Below, one piece after another: positions 9,031 through 16,218 of a stretch of DNA of 64,000 bases. Each line of letters begins with the position of its first letter. Positions within the stretch are counted from its first letter, which is position 1. Both the position numbers and the translations under genes were made by a program. Below the pieces are notes generated by a model that saw only the letters and a list, made by a program, of their open reading frames with translations, did not search any database and was not told where the DNA came from. Source of the stretch: Ensifer adhaerens (GTDB lineage: Bacteria; Pseudomonadota; Alphaproteobacteria; Rhizobiales; Rhizobiaceae); NCBI RefSeq assembly GCF_002007205.1, contig NZ_LAZS01000012.1:496001-560000 (forward strand). Reading direction: 5' to 3'.

Positions 9031-10026
9031 ATGGCAACCACGCTGGACCAGACGATCGCCCGCAGGCAGCGTACGCTTGGAGGAGCGATCCTGGGTAGCC
9101 AGACCTTCTGGGTTCTGGTCGCCGTCATCCTCGCATGCCTTTTCTTGTCCTTCGCCACTGACAGCTTCGCCACGGCAAAGAACCTTTACAACATTACCCG
9201 CAACGTTACCTTCGTCGCGATCATCGCGCTCGGCATGACGCTCGTCATCATCACCGGTGGGATCGACCTCTCGGTGGGTTCGGTACTCTGTCTTTGCAGC
9301 ATGGTCCTCGCGGTCACGATGCACGCGGGATACGGCATCGAGACCGGAATCGCCGTCTCGGTTGCAACCGCGCTGTTGATCGGTGCGTTCAACGGCATCC
9401 TCATTGCCTATCTCGGCTTTCCGCCCTTTGTCGTGACCCTCGGCATGCTCTCGGTTGCCCGAAGTTTGGCCATGGTCGCGTCAAACAATACGGTGGTCTT
9501 CGAGTTCGGCCCGGACCACGATAAGCTGCTGGCGCTCGGGGGTGGGTCTGTCTTCGGTATCGCCAACCCGGTGATCTACATGATCGTGCTGGCCCTGCTC
9601 ACCGGTTTTGTGCTGCGCTGGACGCGCATTGGCCGCTACATCTACGCCATCGGCGGTAACGAGAAGGCGGCGATTGCCACGGGCCTCCCCGTGCGCCCCA
9701 TCAAGGTCTGCGTCTACATGATTTCGGCGCTTTCGGCTGGCGTTGCCGGCATCATCCAGACCGGCTGGCTTGGTGCGGTGACCACCAACATCGGCGCCGG
9801 CATGGAGCTGCAGGTCATCGCCGCGGCAGTGATCGGAGGCGCCAATCTCGCTGGCGGCGCCGGCACGGCCTTCGGCGCGCTCGTCGGTGCGGCGCTGATA
9901 GAGGTCATCCGCAACAGCCTCGGCCTTCTGGGCATCAATGCCTTCTGGCAGGGCACTTTTATCGGCAGCGCGACGATTCTCGCGGTCCTTTTTGACCGCA
10001 TTCGCAACTTCCGCCGAAGCGAATAG
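9031..10026 (+). CDS. Sugar ABC transporter permease (RbsC/FrcC-like)
   Basis: Inner-membrane permease of 331 residues with about eight to ten hydrophobic helices. It contains the family hallmarks ALGMTLVIITGGIDLSVGS (about residues 65-83) and GGNEKAAIATGLPV, the cytoplasmic loop that docks the ATPase. ATG 9031 follows GGGAGGAACG, an excellent ribosome-binding site. Together with the preceding ATPase and the 6027-7019 binding protein it forms a complete importer of the carbohydrate CUT2 class. Confidence 0.9.
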   Translation: MATTLDQTIARRQRTLGGAILGSQTFWVLVAVILACLFLSFATDSFATAKNLYNITRNVTFVAIIALGMTLVIITGGIDLSVGSVLCLCSMVLAVTMHAGYGIETGIAVSVATALLIGAFNGILIAYLGFPPFVVTLGMLSVARSLAMVASNNTVVFEFGPDHDKLLALGGGSVFGIANPVIYMIVLALLTGFVLRWTRIGRYIYAIGGNEKAAIATGLPVRPIKVCVYMISALSAGVAGIIQTGWLGAVTTNIGAGMELQVIAAAVIGGANLAGGAGTAFGALVGAALIEVIRNSLGLLGINAFWQGTFIGSATILAVLFDRIRNFRRSE

Positions 10027-10365
10027 CCTCAAGCTCCATGTCCGGTTCGCGCATTGCGGGGCAACAGCGTTGGGCCCGAAGTTTCACCATGCGCGACGAT
10101 ACCGGATCATGTGGCGAAGAACCCCATCGCGCCAGCAATGAAGCAAGTCGTGCAGGATGACGCCGGCCCGCGGCTCGTGATCCAAGTTGGAACGCGATGA
10201 AGTGCGCGAAAGGCCCGCAGTCGCGAACCGTTAAGGTTTCGACCATTGCGCCCGGTTCCCCCCTTTTTTGACCTATAGCAAAAGTCGCGCAGCTCTCTCT
10301 AATGCAATCATAGAGGGCGTTGTGTCTGGTTGAAAAAGTATCTGACGGTTTAGTGCGTCTAACGG
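10027..10365. other. Intergenic gap before the AraC gene; no gene seen
   Basis: No open frame here looks like a gene. The 3' part (about 10262-10345) is AT-richer than the surroundings and is the likely promoter region of the AraC-type gene, but I see no clear -35/-10 pair or operator. Confidence 0.4.
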
Positions 10366-11397
10366 ATGGGCAACGCGCAAATTGCTAGTTTCCACTTCTC
10401 AACAACGGGGGTCGACTCCCCCTTTGATGCGTGGCGATCCCTTCTGAACGTTCTCTTCGACAGCCTGCCCCCGAAAGCGTCTCCAGCGCGTGAGTTTGAA
10501 GCCAATCTTAAAGTCTATCACTTCGACACATTTCTTTTGTGCCGAAGCGTCGCCGTCGGTGGCCGGTATCGACGCACCAAAGAACGTCTTGCCACGGATG
10601 ATCTCGACCATATCGTTATTTCGTGTCTCCTGCGCGGCGGCATAGCGCTGCCCAGCCCGGCCGCCCGACGATTGCGGGCAGGAGACGTGGCGGTGCTCGA
10701 TCTGTCGGCCCCGACGGCTTTCGCCATGTCGGCTGCGGACGGCATGCACCTCATCATGCCGCGCACATTGCTGCCGGCCGCGATGGCGCCGGTGCAGCCC
10801 ATGACGGGTCGCATCCTGGCCCAGGATAGCGCGATGGCAATTTTTATCCGCGGCATTCTCGAGGCGCTGAGCGAAGCGGCGCTGCGCCTCAGCCCAGGCG
10901 AGGTGATCGCCCTCGGGTCGTCGGTCCCCGATCTGCTCGCTTCCTGCCTCGGACCGGCGGGTGAGCCTCCCTCGGTAGGGGCCAGGGGCGACCTTGGACG
11001 GCGGCTGCGGCGGCATATCGAGGAGAACCTGCATCGCAGCGATTTGACTCCTTCCCGGCTGACACACGATCTCCGCGTTTCTCGCAGCCAGCTCTACCGG
11101 CAGTTCGAGAGCAGCGGCGGCGTTGAAGCCTACATTCGTCGTCGCCGTCTCCGGCGCTGCCTGCTCACCCTCTGCGACTCGCGTCACGCCGATCGACGCA
11201 TCGGTGACATCGCTTACGAGATGGGCTTTTCCGACGAGGCCCACTTCAGCCGATTGTTCCGGCGCGCTTTCGGGGTCTCGCCCAGGGGCGCCCGCGCGGC
11301 TGTCCGTCAAGACGGCATCGACCTGGGTGGCCTGTTCCGGCCCTCCGCCGATGGCGCCTCCTTCGGCGACTGGCTAACCGCGCTCGACACCAACTGA
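10366..11397 (+). CDS. AraC-family transcriptional regulator
   Basis: Regulator of 343 residues. The N-terminal 200 residues resemble the AraC-binding-like sensor domain of the group that includes oxygenase and virulence regulators. The C-terminal part (about residues 208-310) has the two helix-turn-helix units: SRLTHDLRVSRSQLYRQF, then IGDIAYEMGFSDEAHFSRLF, the very conserved second motif. It sits just upstream of, and in the same direction as, the RhiA-like/protease cluster and is the likely controller of that cluster by position. The inducer is unknown. Confidence 0.88.
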   Translation: MGNAQIASFHFSTTGVDSPFDAWRSLLNVLFDSLPPKASPAREFEANLKVYHFDTFLLCRSVAVGGRYRRTKERLATDDLDHIVISCLLRGGIALPSPAARRLRAGDVAVLDLSAPTAFAMSAADGMHLIMPRTLLPAAMAPVQPMTGRILAQDSAMAIFIRGILEALSEAALRLSPGEVIALGSSVPDLLASCLGPAGEPPSVGARGDLGRRLRRHIEENLHRSDLTPSRLTHDLRVSRSQLYRQFESSGGVEAYIRRRRLRRCLLTLCDSRHADRRIGDIAYEMGFSDEAHFSRLFRRAFGVSPRGARAAVRQDGIDLGGLFRPSADGASFGDWLTALDTN

Positions 11398-11524
11398 GGC
11401 CACCATCTTGGGACGGTCGTCCAAGTTTTTGGAACACTGATCCACAGACAACCATAAGGGGTAAATGTATCCTTCCCTACACATCAGGCGAGAAGTTCAA
11501 GCCGGACCCCGAAAGGAAAGATGG

Positions 11525-12205
11525 ATGCCGACCTCCACGAAGACCAGTCCCGCCCCCGCGACGAGCAGCCCGCCGCCGGCAGCCGCGGTGCCTTTCGATT
11601 TGACAGTCACGAATGGTTCGACCGTCGCCGGGCGCCAGTGTTTCAGTGTCTTCCCTCTTCCGTTGAACAAGCCCTCGCAAAATCTGCAGACAATCACCGC
11701 CCTGGTGACCGATCCGATGGAACAGGGCGACACGAAAACGCTGACATGGAATGGCGGAAGCGGCGCGCTGGCCTTGTTTGCGTTCGTCAAGGGCGCAAAC
11801 CTCGATGCCGCCGAAAAGACCCCGGTCGCGCTGGGAGATACTGTTGTCGTCGCCTGGGCCGACGGTGCGTTCACCGTCAGCCCCGCGGCCGGCGGTCCGG
11901 CCGGCGCGATCGAGGCAACCTTCGCAGCAGGCGTCCCGGCGGACAGCCAGATCGGGCTGGTGGTCGGCCCTGCACCGATCCTTGTCCCTGTCCCGGTGGG
12001 ACTATCGTCGCTAACGCTCGAGCCAGACCTCTCGCAGACCGTGACGGTCGTCTTCGGCACGGCCTTCCAGCTTCCTGAACCCGACGAATGGGACCGCAGT
12101 CAGGCGGCAACCGTGACTTTCAAACAGGACACGGCGACGACCAGTCCAACCGCCGTCGCAAAGATCGTAGCCAACCTGGACAACAAGATCGTCCAGATCG
12201 GCTGA
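11525..12205 (+). CDS. Diverged RhiA-like protein with a Pro/Ala/Ser-rich N-terminus
   Basis: A 226-residue protein without signal peptide. The first 25 residues are rich in Pro, Ala, Ser and Thr. After this, FDLTVTNGSTVAGRQCFSVF matches in pattern the opening strands YSLTCLNNSQLHGSFAVF and YRLTCVNNSKLHGNFALF of the next two genes. The C-terminal TVTVVFGTAF segment corresponds to their YWVLFGNLE and CWVVFGNYA segments. It is therefore the most diverged member of three tandem homologues, probably a beta-sandwich. ATG 11525 follows AGGAAAG at normal spacing. The exact function is unknown. Confidence 0.65.
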   Translation: MPTSTKTSPAPATSSPPPAAAVPFDLTVTNGSTVAGRQCFSVFPLPLNKPSQNLQTITALVTDPMEQGDTKTLTWNGGSGALALFAFVKGANLDAAEKTPVALGDTVVVAWADGAFTVSPAAGGPAGAIEATFAAGVPADSQIGLVVGPAPILVPVPVGLSSLTLEPDLSQTVTVVFGTAFQLPEPDEWDRSQAATVTFKQDTATTSPTAVAKIVANLDNKIVQIG

Positions 12206-12241
12206 TCCTTCAACAAGCTTGCCCGGCACCCGCCTTCCCTG

Positions 12242-12322
12242 GCCGGGCATTCCCTCGCCGTTTGCTTCCTCCCATGGACGGCGAGGGCGGCCCGGCACCG
12301 TTTCAGCCCCGGAGACGGTGCC
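12242..12322 (+). other. Two overlapping hairpins between RhiA-like genes 1 and 2
   Basis: Hairpin 1 pairs 12252-12261 with 12278-12287 (10 bp, perfect) and 12242-12248 with 12290-12296. Hairpin 2 pairs 12294-12301 with 12315-12322 (8 bp, perfect). They share bases 12294-12296, so full formation of one trims the other. There is no T-run, so processing, stabilisation or attenuation are all possible. Confidence 0.45.
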
Positions 12323-12374
12323 GGCCATCATTTCGCAATTCCGGGCGCGATTCCCCAACGAAAGGCACACTAAG

Positions 12375-12983
12375 ATGACGTCGTACTCCCTGACATGCCT
12401 CAACAACTCTCAACTGCACGGCAGCTTCGCCGTGTTCCAGAAGGCCCCGCCGATGACCGTTCCCGGAAACGTGTTTTCACTGGCGTGGTTTGCCCGGCCG
12501 GCAGCGCCGGGAAGTCGTGTGACCTTCACCTGGAACCTCGACTACAGCTTCGTCTGGTCGGAGACCGGATTGCTTCAGCCGGGCATCAACTTCTCGGCGA
12601 CGCAGGTGATCGGGGCAGATCCGAACGGCCAGAACCTCGTCCAGCTCACGCAGGACAGCTGGGGTGCCACGACCTTTGCCAATCCGAGCGTCAACGGTGC
12701 CCTGGGCTCGCTGACCATCCAGCAACTGTCCAATGTCGTGCCCAACCGTACTTCCGTCGGCATCGGCATGGCCGGTTCAGGCACCTTCGCCGTGCAGGCA
12801 GCACCGAACATGACGGCGGTCTTCACGCCACATCCGAACTACTGGGTGCTGTTCGGCAATCTGGAGACGGGTGACGTCATCGACGTCGAGGACGTGACCG
12901 GCTCCGTCGAGGTCACCTATGGCGGCGCGCTGACGTCGCGGACCGCAACACTCGGCCTCGACAACCTGATCTCGGTTGCCTGA
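12375..12983 (+). CDS. RhiA-like protein (rhizosphere-expressed protein family)
   Basis: A 202-residue protein without signal peptide or membrane segment. It begins SYSLTCLNNSQLHGSFAVFQ and continues with FSLAWFARPAAPGS and DYSFVWSETG, a pattern I associate with proteins annotated as RhiA, the abundant quorum-regulated rhizosphere protein first described in Rhizobium leguminosarum. Late motifs are SVGIGMAGSGTF and HPNYWVLFGN. The biochemical role of RhiA is not established. It is the middle member of a tandem set of three and its nearest relative is the next gene. The match rests on recalled sequence pattern, so the name needs a profile search. Confidence 0.65.
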   Translation: MTSYSLTCLNNSQLHGSFAVFQKAPPMTVPGNVFSLAWFARPAAPGSRVTFTWNLDYSFVWSETGLLQPGINFSATQVIGADPNGQNLVQLTQDSWGATTFANPSVNGALGSLTIQQLSNVVPNRTSVGIGMAGSGTFAVQAAPNMTAVFTPHPNYWVLFGNLETGDVIDVEDVTGSVEVTYGGALTSRTATLGLDNLISVA

Positions 12984-12991
12984 TGTCGCCC

Positions 12992-13016
12992 GACGGCGGC
13001 GGTAGCCGCCGCCGTC
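12992..13016 (+). other. Perfect 11-bp hairpin between RhiA-like genes 2 and 3
   Basis: 12992-13002 pairs perfectly with 13006-13016 around a 3-base TAG loop, 9 bp after the stop of gene 2 and 31 bp before the start of gene 3. The stem is almost all G+C and is followed by a C/T-rich stretch, not a T-run. It could be a terminator, or an mRNA-stabilising or processing element that lets gene 2 be made in excess. Confidence 0.55.
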
Positions 13017-13046
13017 CCCCTCTCTCCAACACGACAGGAGAATGCA

Positions 13047-13688
13047 ATGCCGGAGTACAGACTGACCTGCGTCAACAACTCAAAGCTGCATGGCAATTTC
13101 GCGCTTTTCCAAGTTCCGCCCCAGGCGCCGACGCCGACGCGCCTGACCAGCGTCGCCTGGCTCGCCCGGCCGGCGGCACCCGGCACACAGGTGCGCTTCT
13201 CCTGGTCCACGGAAGTCGGCTTCATCTGGGGTGAACGCGGCACGTTCGGCGGGCGCTCGACGTTCACCGCCTACCAATACGTCGCCGCCGACGCCGATCG
13301 CGAAAATCTCATCGACTTCACGGCCGACAGCTTCGGAGCGCCGGCGCTTCAGAATCTGCGTACGGGCGGTGCGCAAGGAACCCTAAGCATCCGTCAGCTC
13401 AGCGGCACGTTCGATTTTCCGGTTCATCTCGGTATCGCGATCGGTAGATCACCTGTCTACACCGTTGATTTCACTCCGAATGTCTTGAGTACTTTCATCC
13501 CGCATCGTCATCGCTGCTGGGTCGTGTTCGGCAACTACGCCGTCGGCGAGACGATCGACGTGGAAGCGCTCACCAACACGCAGGCCGTTGATTTCAGCAC
13601 GACCTCGCCCGCGCAACGTGTCGTGCTGACACCGGAAAACATCCTGCAGCAGGCCGCGGGGCAGCAGAGCGATCCGCCTTTCAGTTGA
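13047..13688 (+). CDS. RhiA-like protein, third tandem homologue
   Basis: A 213-residue homologue of the preceding protein. Shared blocks are YRLTCVNNSKLHGNFALFQ, the VAWLARPAAPGTQVRFSW block, the VGFIWGERG block, LGIAIGRSPVYTVDF, and CWVVFGNYAVGETIDVE near residue 165. The C-terminus adds about 20 polar residues. ACAGGAG lies upstream of ATG 13047. It has no signal peptide, so it would be cytosolic or exported by a non-Sec route. The same-strand order and the following protease gene suggest a functional unit, but no function can be assigned. Confidence 0.65.
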   Translation: MPEYRLTCVNNSKLHGNFALFQVPPQAPTPTRLTSVAWLARPAAPGTQVRFSWSTEVGFIWGERGTFGGRSTFTAYQYVAADADRENLIDFTADSFGAPALQNLRTGGAQGTLSIRQLSGTFDFPVHLGIAIGRSPVYTVDFTPNVLSTFIPHRHRCWVVFGNYAVGETIDVEALTNTQAVDFSTTSPAQRVVLTPENILQQAAGQQSDPPFS

Positions 13689-13766
13689 AAGCCGGGCGGT
13701 CTGCAGGACGCCCACACCGCACCACAGACATGGCGGGCGGCGTGATTTCGTCCACCGCCAAGACAT

Positions 13767-13843
13767 GTCCGGCGACATGCGTCACCGGTCAGCGCTCCTT
13801 GCATGCGCGGGAAAGCGCTCCCCCAATGAGAAAGGAAATCATC
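13767..13843 (+). repeat. Duplicated 5' leader, copy 1
   Basis: The 77 bases upstream of the protease start are clearly similar to 14587-14664 upstream of the next gene. Both begin GTCCGGCG(A/G)CATGCG, share CGGTCA(G/C)CGCTC, then TCCCCCA, and end GAAAGGAAA just before CATCATG or TCATCATG. The duplication covers the ribosome-binding site. Confidence 0.7.
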
Positions 13844-14386
13844 ATGGAAGAAGACGTTGCCAATCCTCCGGTCTTGGTCGCACAGGAAACCGGCGCGTGG
13901 TGTTTCGCCGCCGCCGAGGTCATGGTTCGCGCCTATCGCAACCTCTCGGCGATGTCACAATATGCCATTGCCCGCCGCAACACGCTGTCGCTTGCGGCGC
14001 TGGACCCCAACGTGCAGGAAGAATGGGCGTTGGCGCAAACCCTCGACGCCTCGGTGACGCCGCCGCAGCGGGAAGACGACGGAGCCAATCTGGCCAGCCA
14101 GGCCGTACAAATGGTGCGAACGCAGTGGAATGCGTTCGACATGGTTTCGACGGGCGGTCGGTTCGTCGAAAATCTCACAGCAGATCTCGTGCGTGGCGAG
14201 ATCGACCACGACCGGATCTTCGTCATCGGCACGGCGATCCACTACTACGTCGTCTACGGATACTCCGACAATGGCAACACCATGAAGCTCCTCGATCCCT
14301 GGCCAGTCGGCAAGGGTGGGCTGACCGGTACGAAGACGTTGCAGAGCTTTCTAGCTCTGGACGGACACGTCACGATTTTCTTCTAG
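13844..14386 (+). CDS. Papain-fold cysteine protease-like protein, AvrRpt2/C39-like
   Basis: A 180-residue protein. QETGAWCFAAAEVMV places a cysteine at residue 20, six residues after Gln14 as in papain-fold oxyanion holes. AIHYYVVYGYSDNG provides His133 and KLLDPWPVGKGG provides Asp151. The His-to-Asp spacing of 18 and the DPWP motif match the AvrRpt2-like papain family, whose members include a plant-pathogen effector that cleaves host RIN4. No signal peptide or type III signal is apparent. It is encoded directly after the RhiA-like genes. Target and export route are unknown; the catalytic triad looks intact. Confidence 0.72.
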   Translation: MEEDVANPPVLVAQETGAWCFAAAEVMVRAYRNLSAMSQYAIARRNTLSLAALDPNVQEEWALAQTLDASVTPPQREDDGANLASQAVQMVRTQWNAFDMVSTGGRFVENLTADLVRGEIDHDRIFVIGTAIHYYVVYGYSDNGNTMKLLDPWPVGKGGLTGTKTLQSFLALDGHVTIFF

Positions 14387-14586
14387 CCGAGACCAGCGCC
14401 GGTTGCCGTCGATCGCTCGGATCCTTGCGATATCCCTGAGCGCTGACGACTGCGAAGGCAAGTTCAGACGCAACTGACTTGATCCGCCGCAGGACCGGCC
14501 CGGGCGAGACGGCCTGAATGGCCGCGGCGTCCACCTTTCAACACTCCCAACACGGCACACGGCGCGACTACGCCGAGCCACAGCAG

Positions 14587-14664
14587 GTCCGGCGGCATGC
14601 GCCTCCGGTCACCGCTCTCCGCTTGTCGCGAGAGACGTTCCCCCATAGCGAAAGGAAAGCCATC
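14587..14664 (+). repeat. Duplicated 5' leader, copy 2
   Basis: Second copy of the leader described at 13767-13843, ending at the ATG of the secreted-protein gene. The two downstream proteins are not related, so only the leader appears duplicated. Confidence 0.7.
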
Positions 14665-15222
14665 ATGCAGTTTCCCAAACTTCACTCAGGCATCCATGCG
14701 GCAAAGCTCGCTATCGTTGCGATCTTCGTCGCCATAGGTCCCGCGCATGCTTATTCGGTCTATCGCGCTGTCGACGCGGACCCCAGCGGGGTGGTGGTAT
14801 GGACCAAAGTCAACTTCGGTGTAAGCGGAAAGCCGATTTCGACCCTCTCTTTCTTCCACTACGCCAGCGACGAAGAGGCAGCCAAGAACGCGAAGACGGG
14901 TAAAGGCTTACCCGCACAATGCCTCGTCAAGGTCGACCTCGGCGAAATTGACCCGTCCAAGGGAGACGAGGCGCAAGTTGGCAATGCCGATGTCAAATTC
15001 GAGGCTGCTTCCACCGATCTGCCAAAGCCCTTCCCCTGGACGATCGTTTTCGACGACAAGCCGCCAGGCCATTGGAGCATCGCACGGGCAGAGATGACGT
15101 CTTCGAGTTCCAACACTGCGGCAAGCAGAGTGGCTGCTGCTGGGTTCAAGGCTCTCGCGATCACGGCCGACACCGGCGTTACCGTCATCAACGGCACGCT
15201 CAACAACTGCCGAGCGCAATAG
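14665..15222 (+). CDS. Secreted protein of unknown function
   Basis: A 185-residue protein with a convincing Sec signal peptide: a basic start, then AAKLAIVAIFVAIGPAHA ending near residue 30. The mature part has two cysteines far apart (about residues 79 and 183) and an Ala/Ser-rich segment around residues 148-160. No family recognised. It shares its 5' leader with the protease gene and is followed by a strong terminator, so it closes the AraC/RhiA-like/protease cluster. It could be a periplasmic partner of that system. Confidence 0.7.
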   Translation: MQFPKLHSGIHAAKLAIVAIFVAIGPAHAYSVYRAVDADPSGVVVWTKVNFGVSGKPISTLSFFHYASDEEAAKNAKTGKGLPAQCLVKVDLGEIDPSKGDEAQVGNADVKFEAASTDLPKPFPWTIVFDDKPPGHWSIARAEMTSSSSNTAASRVAAAGFKALAITADTGVTVINGTLNNCRAQ

Positions 15223-15268
15223 ACGGTTGGTAGTAAAGCCCTTAAATTGACGAGCAGAAACAGCTTCC

Positions 15269-15297
15269 GCCGCCGGTCTCCATGTCCGGCGGCTTTT
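15269..15297 (+). terminator. Rho-independent terminator
   Basis: A perfect 8-bp GC stem (15269-15276 with 15286-15293), a 9-base loop and then TTTT. It lies 46 bp after the secreted-protein stop and just before the ribosome-binding site of the next gene, which must therefore rely on readthrough or its own promoter. Confidence 0.8.
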
Positions 15298-15311
15298 CGT
15301 GGGAGAATGAC

Positions 15312-15959
15312 ATGGCGGTGCTTCATCACGCCTTTCGCTGCCCGATCACACCCGCCTTCGAGGAGGCGGTGCAGGATGTGCTGTCAGCCTGGGAGGCAGG
15401 CGATCGGGAAACCCTTTCGGCGATAGCGCTTGACCGATATGGGGCGCTCGGTGAGCGGGAAGATCTCCACGCCGCCTTCCACCTCGGGCCCGACGGTGCC
15501 GCGCCGTCCTGGCTGCAGCCGCAATTCGTCAGCCCGGGGCTCGCCGCCCTGGTCGTTCTCGCCGAACACTTTGTACCCCTGCCGTCATTGAGTGCCAGCA
15601 ACGATACGAACCACTACCGGCTCGCCACGCACCTGCCGACACTTGGCTGGACGACCGGCGAGATAGACACCCTGATCCACGGCCAGCCGATCGAGGTGAT
15701 GCTGCAGGAATATGCAGACCCTGCAGTTCCCCTGACGCAGGGAGGCTTCCGCCACACCGGGGGATGGACCGCCGGGCGGATCGGACGAACACTGGCCCCG
15801 CGCCTCGACCAGCTTACCCTCGTTCCTCCTCCTCAAGCCGACGAAGTGGCACACGTAGCGTGGCGCTTGCTCGACGAAACCGATGCAATCAACGATGCAC
15901 GCGCGATGCTGGCCGCGGTGCGTGACGACGACTGGCTCGTCATGGCTATCACCCATTGA
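15312..15959 (+). CDS. Protein of unknown function
   Basis: A 215-residue soluble acidic protein with no signal peptide or membrane helix. ATG 15312 is preferred over ATG 15282 because GGGAGA lies five bases upstream, and because the earlier ATG falls inside the terminator. It is rich in Leu and Ala with several Trp (SWLQPQF, LGWTTGEID, GGWTAGRIG) and ends WLVMAITH. No motif recognised. The position after a terminator leaves it unclear whether it belongs with the protease cluster. Confidence 0.6.
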   Translation: MAVLHHAFRCPITPAFEEAVQDVLSAWEAGDRETLSAIALDRYGALGEREDLHAAFHLGPDGAAPSWLQPQFVSPGLAALVVLAEHFVPLPSLSASNDTNHYRLATHLPTLGWTTGEIDTLIHGQPIEVMLQEYADPAVPLTQGGFRHTGGWTAGRIGRTLAPRLDQLTLVPPPQADEVAHVAWRLLDETDAINDARAMLAAVRDDDWLVMAITH

Positions 15960-16218
15960 CGACGAGGATGCGAAAGCCGGAGGCGCTCCCGGTCTGTGCC
16001 TGCAAGGTCGCATAATGCCTCGATCGGAACCTGCTGGAAGGTATTTGTGCAGACTTGGTAAGTAGGCCGATCATGCCGAACTGCCCGGGGCTCACGGCCG
16101 CTACGACCATCGCCAAATTCGGCTATGTGGCTACACCGACCTGCGGCTAAACCGTCTTATGCCCCCGTTGGACCGTGTCGACGGACCGCACCGCAGGTGC
16201 ACCGACATCGCCTTCGCT
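15960..16218. other. Convergent gap, no gene seen
   Basis: About 260 bp between the convergent 15312-15959 and 16219-17862 genes. I see no open frame, repeat or clear terminator. Confidence 0.4.

Noticed and set aside
11432-11456. GGAAC upstream of the first RhiA-like gene
   Set aside because: The sequence 16 bp downstream is CCAT and no spacing of 16-19 gives TT, so it does not fit the GSR promoter.
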